Shown here: in pieces, positions 15,678 to 23,310 of the stretch
Position numbering within the stretch: the stretch's first letter is position 1
How the letters are laid out: every line of letters starts with the position of its first letter
From: an uncultured Eubacteriales bacterium
GTDB lineage: Bacteria > Bacillota > Clostridia > Christensenellales > Aristaeellaceae
DNA length: 45,588 bases
Direction: 5' to 3'
NCBI GenBank assembly: GCA_900553315.1
Contig: USCW01000002.1
Span: forward strand, 1-45,588
Notes under the pieces: generated by a model
The model's input: the letters and a program-made list of their open reading frames with translations, nothing else
What the model was told of the DNA's origin: nothing
Database searches by the model: none
Made by a program: the position numbers and the translations under genes

Positions 15678-18017
15678 TTACGCCTCAACCCATGCGGACG
15701 CTTTACCGTCATAGTCCACCGCACGCACGGCGTAGCGGTGATTGCTCTGCGCGTCCGTGTCAAAGAAATAGGTTCCGATGGAGACCTTAGTCAGGGGTGC
15801 GCCGTCCCGGGCGATCTCGTAGTAGGAGACGATCTCCGCATTCGCGGAGGGCTGCCACGAAACGCCGATCCCCTGCCGCCGGAGCCATGTTTCTGCCGCC
15901 GTCTGCACCTGGGTGGGCGCAGCAGGCTGCTCCTTGATGGAGCCAGTGCCCGGACGATCCGGCAGATTGAGAAACAGCACCTCGCCCGGCTGCACGTTTG
16001 TCAGCAGCACCCCGTCGCGCATCCATTCCATGCCGGTGCGAGTCTGGGTTGGAACACTGCCCAGGCGGGATTCAATGAGGTAGTCCTTTTCGGGGTCGAG
16101 CCCCTTGAGAAAAACGCGATCCGTTTTGCCCAGCAGCGGATTGAGCCGATTAGAGCTGATCATCAGCAGACCCTTTTCCAGATCGCGGGTCATGCGCTGA
16201 AGCAGGAAAGTCTTGTCGCCATGCTCCATGGTGGGACGGAATACCTTGATGTAGCGCCCATATACACCTTGGCGGCGCAGGAAGTAGAACAGCTCCAGAT
16301 CCTTGCGGTAACCCTCCAGCGCTTCAGGCGCAACGCCATCTTCGGGATCCTGCATGCCGTGCAGCGGCGCGGAGAACAGGTTCAAGTCACCGTCCGTGTG
16401 GTGCTGCCAGTCCATACCCTCGCCCTTGCGTGCAATGGGCATGCCCTGATGCTTGTCAATGGGCAGCAGCATGGTGGTGTAATAGCCGCCCATATGCATA
16501 CACATGCCGTCGGTGATCTGCTGCTGATCGGTATAGCGCCCGGACTCGATGCCCAGCGTATGCCCGCCGGAAGAACAGCCGTCCAGTCCGGCTTCGGGAT
16601 TGCGCTCCTTAAATTCACGGTACAGGCGGTAGAATTGTTCGCTCTGCTTCAGTGTGCAGTTCCAGCCGCCCTCACCCTGCGTCATAAAGCTGCGGTTGTT
16701 TTTCAGGTTGCAGGGATCGCCGTCCACTCGCAGGTCGTAGGTACCAAACTCCTTCTGCTTTTCGCACAGCATGTTCAGTACCCACTGATAAGCATCCTCC
16801 TGGGACATGTCGATGGTCCAGTTGTACCAGTTGCCGTGGAAGTCCAGCATCCACTCGGGATGCTCCACCCACACCTTTGAAAGCCGATCCGCATGCCACG
16901 GCGGCATCCACAGGCGGAAGAGCATACCCTGACGGCGCAAGTAGGCGTTGATCTCCCGCCAGTCGTCACCGAAGATGCCGTTCCAGTTGCCCTTTGCGTC
17001 AAACCAGAAGTCGTCCACCCACAGCCGCTCATAGCCGATGTAGCGGGCGGCCTCGATCATCTGAAATACCTTGTCCGTCAGGGGCGCAGCCCGCCAGATG
17101 CTCAGGGACGTGCGGTTGAAATAGGTGTCGCGGGTATAGTCCCATTTATATTGGTAGATGTAGTCGGTGATGGTGTTGCCCAGATCATCGAAGTCCCCGC
17201 AGTAAAAGCCGAAGGTCATGGGCGCAATGCGCAGCGTTTCGCCTGCGGGCAGGGTATCGTTCAGCAGCTCGCAGCGACCCACCAGCGCCAGGTCATGGTC
17301 GCAGCAGGAGGCACAGGCCTTCCACCAGCCCTGATAATCAAAGGTAAGGAAAAAGCCCTCATCGCCCTTTGCGGGGCGCATGGCAAAAAATTCGTTCCAC
17401 ACGCCGCAGCCGTTGAGACGGTCGTGCCAGGTGTTGCCGTATTTGCCGTCCACCTCCATCATTTCCGGCGCACCCTGCGAATCAAAGTGCTTCACAAAAC
17501 CATCGGTGACGGGAACGGTCTTCATGACCTGACTGCCCGTGAAGTTCGCGCCGCCAGTCATATAGGTGAAATCGACCTTGGCCTGCTCACCGCCAAGCAG
17601 ACGCACCACAAACAGCGATGGCTTGGAGACGGTCATATCCGCGCCGCTTTCGTTGACGTATTCGGTGAAGCTCTGCACAATGGCAAGGCCAGGGTAAGCG
17701 ATATAATGGCGGCGAATCGCCAGTCCCGCACGGCGGAGGGAGACAATCGTCTCCTCCTCCCCTTGGGATAGGGTGCGGGTCTCCACGCCCGTCAGGGTGA
17801 AGCCGCCCCTGTTGCCGCAAATGCGCTCACCGTTCACTTCGATGGAAAACTCATCCGGCTGCACCGGCCCGCACTGCACATATTCCTTGCCAGTGACGCG
17901 GTGGCACAGGCTCGTCTGCACAAAACGTCCTTCGGGAGTAAGCGTCAGCTCCATGGCGAGCTTGTCTGTGCCGAGGGAGATCACATTGCCTTCCCGGCGG
18001 CTGTAGGTATCATTCAT
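15678..18017 (-). CDS. Divergent clan GH-D-like glycoside hydrolase (GH36-like) with C-terminal FnIII-like domain
   Basis: Protein of 779 residues, no signal peptide. An N-terminal beta domain (to about 290) precedes a TIM-barrel-like part with GYERLWVDDFWFDAKG (about 328-343), FRLWMPPWHADRLSKVW, and YDLRVDGDPCN (about 427-437). The Asp at about 432 is the likely nucleophile, equivalent to that in KWDMNR of GH36. The second catalytic region reads DGCSSGGHTLGIESGRYTD (about 479-497) and lacks the GGGRIDLG and SDNTD motifs of canonical GH36, so the acid/base residue is uncertain (Asp at about 497 is a candidate). Residues about 700-779 resemble a fibronectin-III domain. The ATG overlaps the stop of the GH36 gene as ATGA, so the two are coupled. 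Substrate is probably a galactoside-type sugar by context, but this may be a distinct family. Confidence 0.75.
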   Translation of the reverse strand: MNDTYSRREGNVISLGTDKLAMELTLTPEGRFVQTSLCHRVTGKEYVQCGPVQPDEFSIEVNGERICGNRGGFTLTGVETRTLSQGEEETIVSLRRAGLAIRRHYIAYPGLAIVQSFTEYVNESGADMTVSKPSLFVVRLLGGEQAKVDFTYMTGGANFTGSQVMKTVPVTDGFVKHFDSQGAPEMMEVDGKYGNTWHDRLNGCGVWNEFFAMRPAKGDEGFFLTFDYQGWWKACASCCDHDLALVGRCELLNDTLPAGETLRIAPMTFGFYCGDFDDLGNTITDYIYQYKWDYTRDTYFNRTSLSIWRAAPLTDKVFQMIEAARYIGYERLWVDDFWFDAKGNWNGIFGDDWREINAYLRRQGMLFRLWMPPWHADRLSKVWVEHPEWMLDFHGNWYNWTIDMSQEDAYQWVLNMLCEKQKEFGTYDLRVDGDPCNLKNNRSFMTQGEGGWNCTLKQSEQFYRLYREFKERNPEAGLDGCSSGGHTLGIESGRYTDQQQITDGMCMHMGGYYTTMLLPIDKHQGMPIARKGEGMDWQHHTDGDLNLFSAPLHGMQDPEDGVAPEALEGYRKDLELFYFLRRQGVYGRYIKVFRPTMEHGDKTFLLQRMTRDLEKGLLMISSNRLNPLLGKTDRVFLKGLDPEKDYLIESRLGSVPTQTRTGMEWMRDGVLLTNVQPGEVLFLNLPDRPGTGSIKEQPAAPTQVQTAAETWLRRQGIGVSWQPSANAEIVSYYEIARDGAPLTKVSIGTYFFDTDAQSNHRYAVRAVDYDGKASAWVEA

Positions 18018-20146
18018 ACTTCATCCTCCTTTTCAATGCGCAGCAGCTTGCTGTCAAAGTCAGCGTTCAGGTGGAAGGTAAGTCCGATGTTCATCAGCGC
18101 CCGCCCGGAGATCAGCTTGCCGCCGTCCACACGATACAGCGCATCGGGATCCAACCCTTGCAGACGAATGCGCGGAATCGGTTCCCGCAGGCGAATGGAT
18201 TGTCCCAGCAGCAGCATGACCGCATGGGCGCGATCCTCCGAAACAAATGCATAAGCGCCGTAGGGATGCTCATACACCGAGGCCAGACGGTACAGCTCAC
18301 CGTTCTGCGTCACCTCGCGGATAGACTTGAACTCCGCAATCAACGCACGGGCCGTCTTTTCATCCTCCTCGGACAGGGTGAGCAGATTCACGCCCAGACT
18401 GAAGCCGTGCAGCATGGAGACATGCCCGCGATACGCGAAGGGGGCGATTCGCCCGTTTACATAGTCTGGAACGGGCGCAATGCCGCGGTTGCCGGTCTTG
18501 GGCAGGAACAGCTGGGTATAGCCCTCGAAAATGCGCAGGTTGTCCAGCGGGTCGGTGTTGTCGCTGGCGTTTACCATGTCGGAGCAGGCGGTCATGCCCA
18601 GGTCAATGCGCCCGCCGCCTCCTGCACAGTTTTCCAGCCACACATGGGGGAACTTTTCCTGAATGCGGCGGAATAGCTTATGGACGTTGTACACAAACCG
18701 CGTCCAGACCTCACGTTCCTCGTCTATAGGCTTTTCCGCCCAGTTGACCTCGCACAGGTAGCGATTCATGTCCCATTTCAAATAAGCGATGTTATTGTTG
18801 CTCAGCAGGTCGTCCAGATAGCTCCATGCGTAGTCGCACACATCCTCCCGGGCGAAGTTCAGCACATACTGGAACCGCCATTCAGTGATGGGCTTTCCTG
18901 TGGGGCGCAGTGCCCATTCGGGGTGACGGCGGTATAGGTCGCTGTCCTCGTTGACGGCTTCCGGCTCCACCCAAATGCCGAAGTCCATACCCAGACTGTT
19001 TACATGGTCGATGAGCGGCTTCAAGCCATGGGGAAATTTCGTGCGGCTGGGATACCAGTCGCCTAGTCCGGCATGCTCGCTGTCGCGCTTGCCGAACCAG
19101 CCGTCATCCATCACAAAAAGCTCTATGCCCATGTCCGCGGCCTTGTCGGCCAGCCGCATCTGCTGCTGTTCGTCAATGTCAAAGGCAAACACGCACCAGG
19201 AATTGTACATCACCGGCGTGACCTTGCGAGCCTTGGTCTGAGGCAGCAGATGATGCCGCTCATAGGCATGAAAGCGCCGGCTTGCGCCGCCAAAGCCCTC
19301 TTCGCTATAGACAAAGGAAACGGCAGGGGCGGTGAGCGTCTCGCCGGGACGCAGCTTCCAGCCGAAATCATAATCATTCATGCCCAGGGTAATGCGCGGC
19401 TGCTGGTCGCGATCCTTCTCAGCGGTGATCTTCCAGTTGCCGCTCCAATGCAGCGCACCGGCCCACACGCGGCCCGTGGTCTCCGTAGCCTGTCCGTGTT
19501 CATCCAGGGCGAACCACGGCACACAGTCCGGGCCGGAAATGCCATGGCGGGATTCCAGCACCGTCTTGCTCTGGGTCAGCGTGTGACGTTCCAGCTGATA
19601 TTCCGCCGCCCACTTGCCTGCCATGTGCGTTAGTCGGAAATCATTGCCTTTGGGAGGATACAGCACCGCCGACTGGAAGGATTCTAGATAAACGGGTGCG
19701 TCGCCGAGATTTTCCACCGCAGCCCAGCGGTCGATGACGTCAAACTGGTGGTACACGCGATAATACAAGCGCACGGTCAGGGGGGCAAGCTGCTCCTTCA
19801 GCGTTAGTATCAGCGTATCGGAAATATTGTCATGCTCTAAAGCATAGCCTGCGTAAAGCAGCTTTGTATCCCGACATCCGCTGGGATACAGCGCCTTCAT
19901 GCAGGGTTCATTGAAAAAGTAACCGCCTGCGCCGGGAAACTCCTGATTCGTCCAGGGCTTCTTGTCAGGCTCCTGAGAAAAGTTGAAGGCCTCCTGTTCT
20001 CCGTAGGGCAGATCCTCCACACGATCCAGGCGCGCCCCCCAATACAGGTTGACCACCGCACCCGCGTCGGTCACCTCCAGCCCATAGCTGGTGGTGGCGG
20101 TAGAAAGCAGGAACATCGGGTGATCCGTGGCAACGGCAATGCTCAT
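18014..20146 (-). CDS. GH36 alpha-galactosidase
   Basis: Alpha-galactosidase (retaining, clan GH-D) of 710 residues, the usual length for cytosolic GH36 enzymes such as those acting on raffinose-family sugars and melibiose. Seen in order: an N-terminal beta-supersandwich with MAGKWAAEYQLERHT, FVMDDGWFGKRD (about 344-355), GIWVEPEAVNEDSDLY, the nucleophile motif YLKWDMNR with Asp at about 459, ENCAGGGGRIDLGM, and the acid/base motif NASDNTDPL with Asp at about 529. All catalytic residues are intact. No signal peptide, so substrate must be imported, in line with the divergent sugar transporter. The start has ATAGGAGA upstream. It is the second gene of the operon, 57 nt after the MBL-fold gene, and overlaps the next hydrolase by ATGA. 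Confidence 0.95.
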   Translation of the reverse strand: MSIAVATDHPMFLLSTATTSYGLEVTDAGAVVNLYWGARLDRVEDLPYGEQEAFNFSQEPDKKPWTNQEFPGAGGYFFNEPCMKALYPSGCRDTKLLYAGYALEHDNISDTLILTLKEQLAPLTVRLYYRVYHQFDVIDRWAAVENLGDAPVYLESFQSAVLYPPKGNDFRLTHMAGKWAAEYQLERHTLTQSKTVLESRHGISGPDCVPWFALDEHGQATETTGRVWAGALHWSGNWKITAEKDRDQQPRITLGMNDYDFGWKLRPGETLTAPAVSFVYSEEGFGGASRRFHAYERHHLLPQTKARKVTPVMYNSWCVFAFDIDEQQQMRLADKAADMGIELFVMDDGWFGKRDSEHAGLGDWYPSRTKFPHGLKPLIDHVNSLGMDFGIWVEPEAVNEDSDLYRRHPEWALRPTGKPITEWRFQYVLNFAREDVCDYAWSYLDDLLSNNNIAYLKWDMNRYLCEVNWAEKPIDEEREVWTRFVYNVHKLFRRIQEKFPHVWLENCAGGGGRIDLGMTACSDMVNASDNTDPLDNLRIFEGYTQLFLPKTGNRGIAPVPDYVNGRIAPFAYRGHVSMLHGFSLGVNLLTLSEEDEKTARALIAEFKSIREVTQNGELYRLASVYEHPYGAYAFVSEDRAHAVMLLLGQSIRLREPIPRIRLQGLDPDALYRVDGGKLISGRALMNIGLTFHLNADFDSKLLRIEKEDEV

Positions 20147-20203
20147 GATATTCTCCTATCCTGCGGCCTTTGCAGCCGCGTTTATCCTTGCAAAAAGGCT
20201 GCG

Positions 20204-21055
20204 TTACAGCTTATCCGTTCCCATGCGGGTGGGATCGTAGACCATGCCGCCGATTTCGAACAGCACCACCAGCCCGTCGTGGGCAAAGCAGGTAAAGGGA
20301 TCACCCGCAGCCTCGCCGCGCAGAATGCGGTTCGTTCCTTCTGCATAGACGGACAATACCCGGGGCGGCAGATGATAGATGGGCCAGCCGAAGGGATTAT
20401 CCTCGCGTCCATGGGCGGGGAAAACCTCGGTGACCTGCGGCTCCAGTGCGGCAAGGCGATCCAGCGTGCGCCCGTATTCCTTCAGGGTGCTGGAATCCGT
20501 CAGTTGTCCCCACACCTGCCATGTAAGCATCAGGTCGCCGGTGAACAAATAGCCGTTGGCCCGGTCAAACAAACAGATGCTGCCGATGGTATGCCCCGGC
20601 GCTTCCATGACTTCCAACTGAACACCGCCCAGATCGATCACATCGCCGTCGCTCAGGGGAACGATATGCTTTGCAGGGCCGGGAAGCCAGGCGTTCACAT
20701 CCACCTTTGCTGCCCGGGGATTGTCCTCAAAAAAACTGACCAGATAACGCTTCCGTGTATCCGCGTCCATGCCCTTATGGCTGGCAGGCTCATCCCAGCG
20801 GCCTACGCCTACGGTATCAAACTGACAGTTGCCGCTGGCGTGGTCGCCATGGGCATGGGAGTTGACCACAACGATCTCCTTGCCGGGGCAGAGGCTTTCC
20901 ACCATCTCCCGCAGGGGAAGCAGACCGAAGCCCGTGTCCAGCAGCAGCACACGCTTTTCTCCTTCATACACATAGAGCGTCGTTTTGCCGATCTCATCAA
21001 TGGCCCAAAGATTCTGCCGTACCTGATAGACCTTTGCCAGTTCATGATGCCACAT
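20204..21055 (-). CDS. Metallo-beta-lactamase-fold hydrolase
   Basis: MBL-fold metallohydrolase of 283 residues. The metal-binding motif HXHXDH is VNSHAHGDHASGN (about residues 85-97), followed by a conserved His in EAPGHTIGSICLF, an Asp in FTGDLML, and a final His in VFPAHGRED, giving a two-metal site. No signal peptide is seen. It is the promoter-proximal gene of the hydrolase operon, with GAGAGGAG upstream of the ATG at 21055. Relatives hydrolyse thioesters, lactones, phosphodiesters and other esters, so the reaction is not predictable; opening a sugar lactone or removing an ester from the imported sugar would fit the context but is inference. Confidence 0.88.
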   Translation of the reverse strand: MWHHELAKVYQVRQNLWAIDEIGKTTLYVYEGEKRVLLLDTGFGLLPLREMVESLCPGKEIVVVNSHAHGDHASGNCQFDTVGVGRWDEPASHKGMDADTRKRYLVSFFEDNPRAAKVDVNAWLPGPAKHIVPLSDGDVIDLGGVQLEVMEAPGHTIGSICLFDRANGYLFTGDLMLTWQVWGQLTDSSTLKEYGRTLDRLAALEPQVTEVFPAHGREDNPFGWPIYHLPPRVLSVYAEGTNRILRGEAAGDPFTCFAHDGLVVLFEIGGMVYDPTRMGTDKL

Positions 21056-21100
21056 TCTGAAAGCTCCTCTCCGCTTTTTGCAGCAGGTTGTTTAATTTGT

Positions 21101-21114
21101 ACAAAGCGCTTTAG
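21101..21114. promoter_or_regulatory. Candidate cre / LacI-family operator
   Basis: AAAGCGCTTT at 21103-21112 is a perfect ten-base palindrome and matches the core of the CcpA cre consensus; the outer two bases on each side do not match. It lies between the minus-strand promoter and the MBL-fold gene, about 30-40 nt into the predicted transcript, where a bound repressor could act as a roadblock. Either catabolite control or a local LacI-type regulator would fit. Confidence 0.5.
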
Positions 21115-21150
21115 GACAGGGCAAGGAACCCCTATCCGCTTCTACGATAA

Positions 21151-21179
21151 ATCATAATAGAAACGTTGAAAAATCTCAA
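21151..21179 (-). promoter_or_regulatory. Candidate sigma-A promoter of the galactoside hydrolase operon
   Basis: On the minus strand TTGAGA (21174-21179), a 17-nt spacer and TATGAT (21151-21156) make a good sigma-A promoter. Predicted start is near 21144, about 90 nt upstream of the MBL-fold gene. The cre-like palindrome lies downstream of it. The site was found by eye. Confidence 0.6.
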
Positions 21180-21293
21180 TCTCACGAATCAACAATTCCA
21201 CCTATAAAAAGCAACGATTTTGCATTGCTGTAAGAAATTACTAAATAGCAAAATCTATCTTTCAAAAATGTATGGAAATCGTTGAAATATGCG
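21160..21293. promoter_or_regulatory. Repeated CGTTG motifs in the divergent control region
   Basis: Three related motifs occur in AT-rich DNA between the divergent operons: GAAACGTTGAAAAAT (from 21160), GGAAATCGTTGAAATATGC (from 21274), and AAAATCGTTGC read on the minus strand (from about 21221 down to 21211). The shared core is AAATCGTTG or a one-base deletion of it. Spaced repeats like this fit binding by an AraC-type regulator such as the YesN-like protein at 25209 or a LacI-type repressor. No clear plus-strand promoter is seen; TTGCTT (21295) with TACCAT (21318) at 17-nt spacing is the best but weak candidate. Confidence 0.35.
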
Positions 21294-21365
21294 ATTGCTT
21301 TTTCTGGCAATGTATTTTACCATAAGAGCACACAAAATGCTGAAACAAAAAAGGAGTGACTTCAC

Positions 21366-22328
21366 ATGACCGAGAACCGGCTCACGCCGATTCCAATGGT
21401 GCACGGGAAAGCAAAGACGCTGGGGCATCGCATACGGGAATACCGCACCATGTATGCGTTCCTGCTCCCTGCGATCATTGTGGTGACCATCTTCGCTTAT
21501 ATCCCCATGTTCGGTCTGGTTATGGCGTTTCAGAAATATGACCTGGTGAAGGGCTTTGCAGGCAGCGACTTTGTGGGGCTGAAGCATTTCGCAAAATTCC
21601 TGCGGGATAAGGATTTCTGGGCGGCGCTGCAAAACACGCTGGCCATCAACGGATTGCATATCCTGATCGGCTTCCCGCTGCCGATTGCGCTGGGCATTGC
21701 GATTTTCTCCATGAAGGATTCCGTGTTTAAGCGCGTGACGCAGACCATCACCTACCTGCCCCACTTCATCAGCTGGGTCGTCATCGCAGGTCTGGTCTAC
21801 AAGATGCTGGACCAGCAGACGGGCATTGTGAACACGCTGATCGTGGCTCTGGGCGGCGAACGAGTCGCCTTCATGCGAGACCCAAATTACTTCTGGGGCA
21901 TCATCATTGTGGTCGCCATCTGGAAGGAGATCGGCTGGAACACCATCATCTACTTGGCGGCGCTTTCCGCCATCCCTACCGAGCAGTATGAATCTGCGGT
22001 GGTGGACGGCGCGAACGGCTGGCAGAAGCTGTTTTACATCACCCTGCCAAGTATCGCCCCTACCATTGGCCTGATGCTGATCATGACGGTAGGAAACCTG
22101 GTCAACGGCAATGGCGGCATCGGCTTTGACGCGGTGTTCAACCTGCGCAACGCCCTGCTGTCCTCCAAGGCCAACACCCTGGACTACTTCATCTTTGCGG
22201 AAGGCATTCTGTCCAACAAGCTCAGCTATGCAACAGCAATCGGTCTGGCACAGGGTCTGGTCAGTCTGGTGCTGGTCATGCTGGCGAACGCGACCAGCCG
22301 CAAGCTGCGCGGCTACGGCGCATTCTGA
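21366..22328 (+). CDS. Carbohydrate ABC transporter permease, LplB type
   Basis: Inner-membrane permease of 320 residues with six predicted membrane segments after a cytoplasmic N-terminal stretch. It carries the EAA loop that docks the ATPase, EQYESAVVDGANGWQKLFYI, and the family start REYRTMYAFLLPAIIVV and MFGLVMAFQKYD typical of LplB/YtcP-group transporters for oligosaccharides. AAAGGAG precedes the ATG. It is followed 30 nt later by the second permease and then the binding protein, so the three form one importer. No ATPase gene is present; such importers generally share an MsmX/UgpC-like ATPase encoded elsewhere. The adjacent alpha-galactosidase suggests an alpha-galactoside substrate. 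Confidence 0.93.
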   Translation: MTENRLTPIPMVHGKAKTLGHRIREYRTMYAFLLPAIIVVTIFAYIPMFGLVMAFQKYDLVKGFAGSDFVGLKHFAKFLRDKDFWAALQNTLAINGLHILIGFPLPIALGIAIFSMKDSVFKRVTQTITYLPHFISWVVIAGLVYKMLDQQTGIVNTLIVALGGERVAFMRDPNYFWGIIIVVAIWKEIGWNTIIYLAALSAIPTEQYESAVVDGANGWQKLFYITLPSIAPTIGLMLIMTVGNLVNGNGGIGFDAVFNLRNALLSSKANTLDYFIFAEGILSNKLSYATAIGLAQGLVSLVLVMLANATSRKLRGYGAF

Positions 22329-22358
22329 TTCTTACAGGCTTGAGGGGAGGAAAAACCA

Positions 22359-23237
22359 ATGGTTGGCAACAAAAGAGGCGAGATTCGCAAGGAGGTCATT
22401 CTGCGGATCATCATGCTGCTGCTCAGCGCCCTGGTGCTGTTCCCGTTCCTATACTGCGTGGCCTATTCGCTCAGCGACAGCGTGGCGGTCATGACGACAC
22501 AGATCACGATCTTCCCGGTGCAGCCCACCTTCAAAAACTATATTGAAGTGCTGAACCAGCGGAATATCTTCAATTCGTTCTTTATCTCCATCGCGCGTAC
22601 GGTCCTGGGTGCGACGTATACGGTCGTCGTCACAGGCCTTGCGTCCTATGCCATTTCCAAGCGCGGCCTGCCGGGCCGCCGGGGGCTGTCCATCTTCATG
22701 CTGATTCCCATGTATATCAGCGGCGGCCTGATCCCTACCTACATCCTGATGTTCCGGCTGCAACTGATCAACAGCTTCTGGGTGTATATCCTGCCTAACG
22801 GCTTCTGGGCGTTCAACATGCTGCTGATGCGTACCTACTTCGACGGCCTGCCCAGGGAACTGGAGGAGGCTGCCAAGCTGGACGGCGCGGGCGACCTGAA
22901 GATTTTCTTCCGCATCATTATTCCCTGCTCCATGCCCATCATCGCCGTCATTGCCATGTACAGCGGCGTGTGGCAGTGGAACGCCTGGTACGACGCGATG
23001 GTATACATCACCAAGTCTGCGCTGAAGCCCCTGCAGGCCATCCTGCAGGAAATGATCAGGGCTTCCTACGCAACGCAGACCTCGCTGGCTTCCGGCGGCG
23101 GCGTTGTGGAGCAGTCCTCGCCCGAGGGCATCCGCTTGGCGACGCTGGTGGTCACCACCCTGCCCATTGTCATCGTGTATCCCTTCTTCCAGAAATACTT
23201 TGTGCAGGGCGTAATGATCGGCGCGGTCAAGGCGTAA
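22359..23237 (+). CDS. Carbohydrate ABC transporter permease, LplC type
   Basis: Second permease subunit, 292 residues, six predicted membrane segments. Family signs are FPFLYCVAYSLSDSVAVM near the N-terminus, the EAA loop RELEEAAKLDGAGDLKIFFR with following PCSMPIIAVIAMY, and the C-terminal end VYPFFQKYFVQGVMIGAVKA that is highly typical of LplC/YtcP permeases. GAGGGGAGG precedes the ATG at 22359. It pairs with the upstream LplB-type permease to make the membrane channel of a sugar importer. The binding-protein gene follows after 73 nt. Confidence 0.94.
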   Translation: MVGNKRGEIRKEVILRIIMLLLSALVLFPFLYCVAYSLSDSVAVMTTQITIFPVQPTFKNYIEVLNQRNIFNSFFISIARTVLGATYTVVVTGLASYAISKRGLPGRRGLSIFMLIPMYISGGLIPTYILMFRLQLINSFWVYILPNGFWAFNMLLMRTYFDGLPRELEEAAKLDGAGDLKIFFRIIIPCSMPIIAVIAMYSGVWQWNAWYDAMVYITKSALKPLQAILQEMIRASYATQTSLASGGGVVEQSSPEGIRLATLVVTTLPIVIVYPFFQKYFVQGVMIGAVKA

Positions 23238-23310
23238 CGCTGCTGCTGATAGTGTATCATTCCCGGCTGTCATACCGGTGAAAGATAAAAATAAAAGGAG
23301 GTATCCCTCA

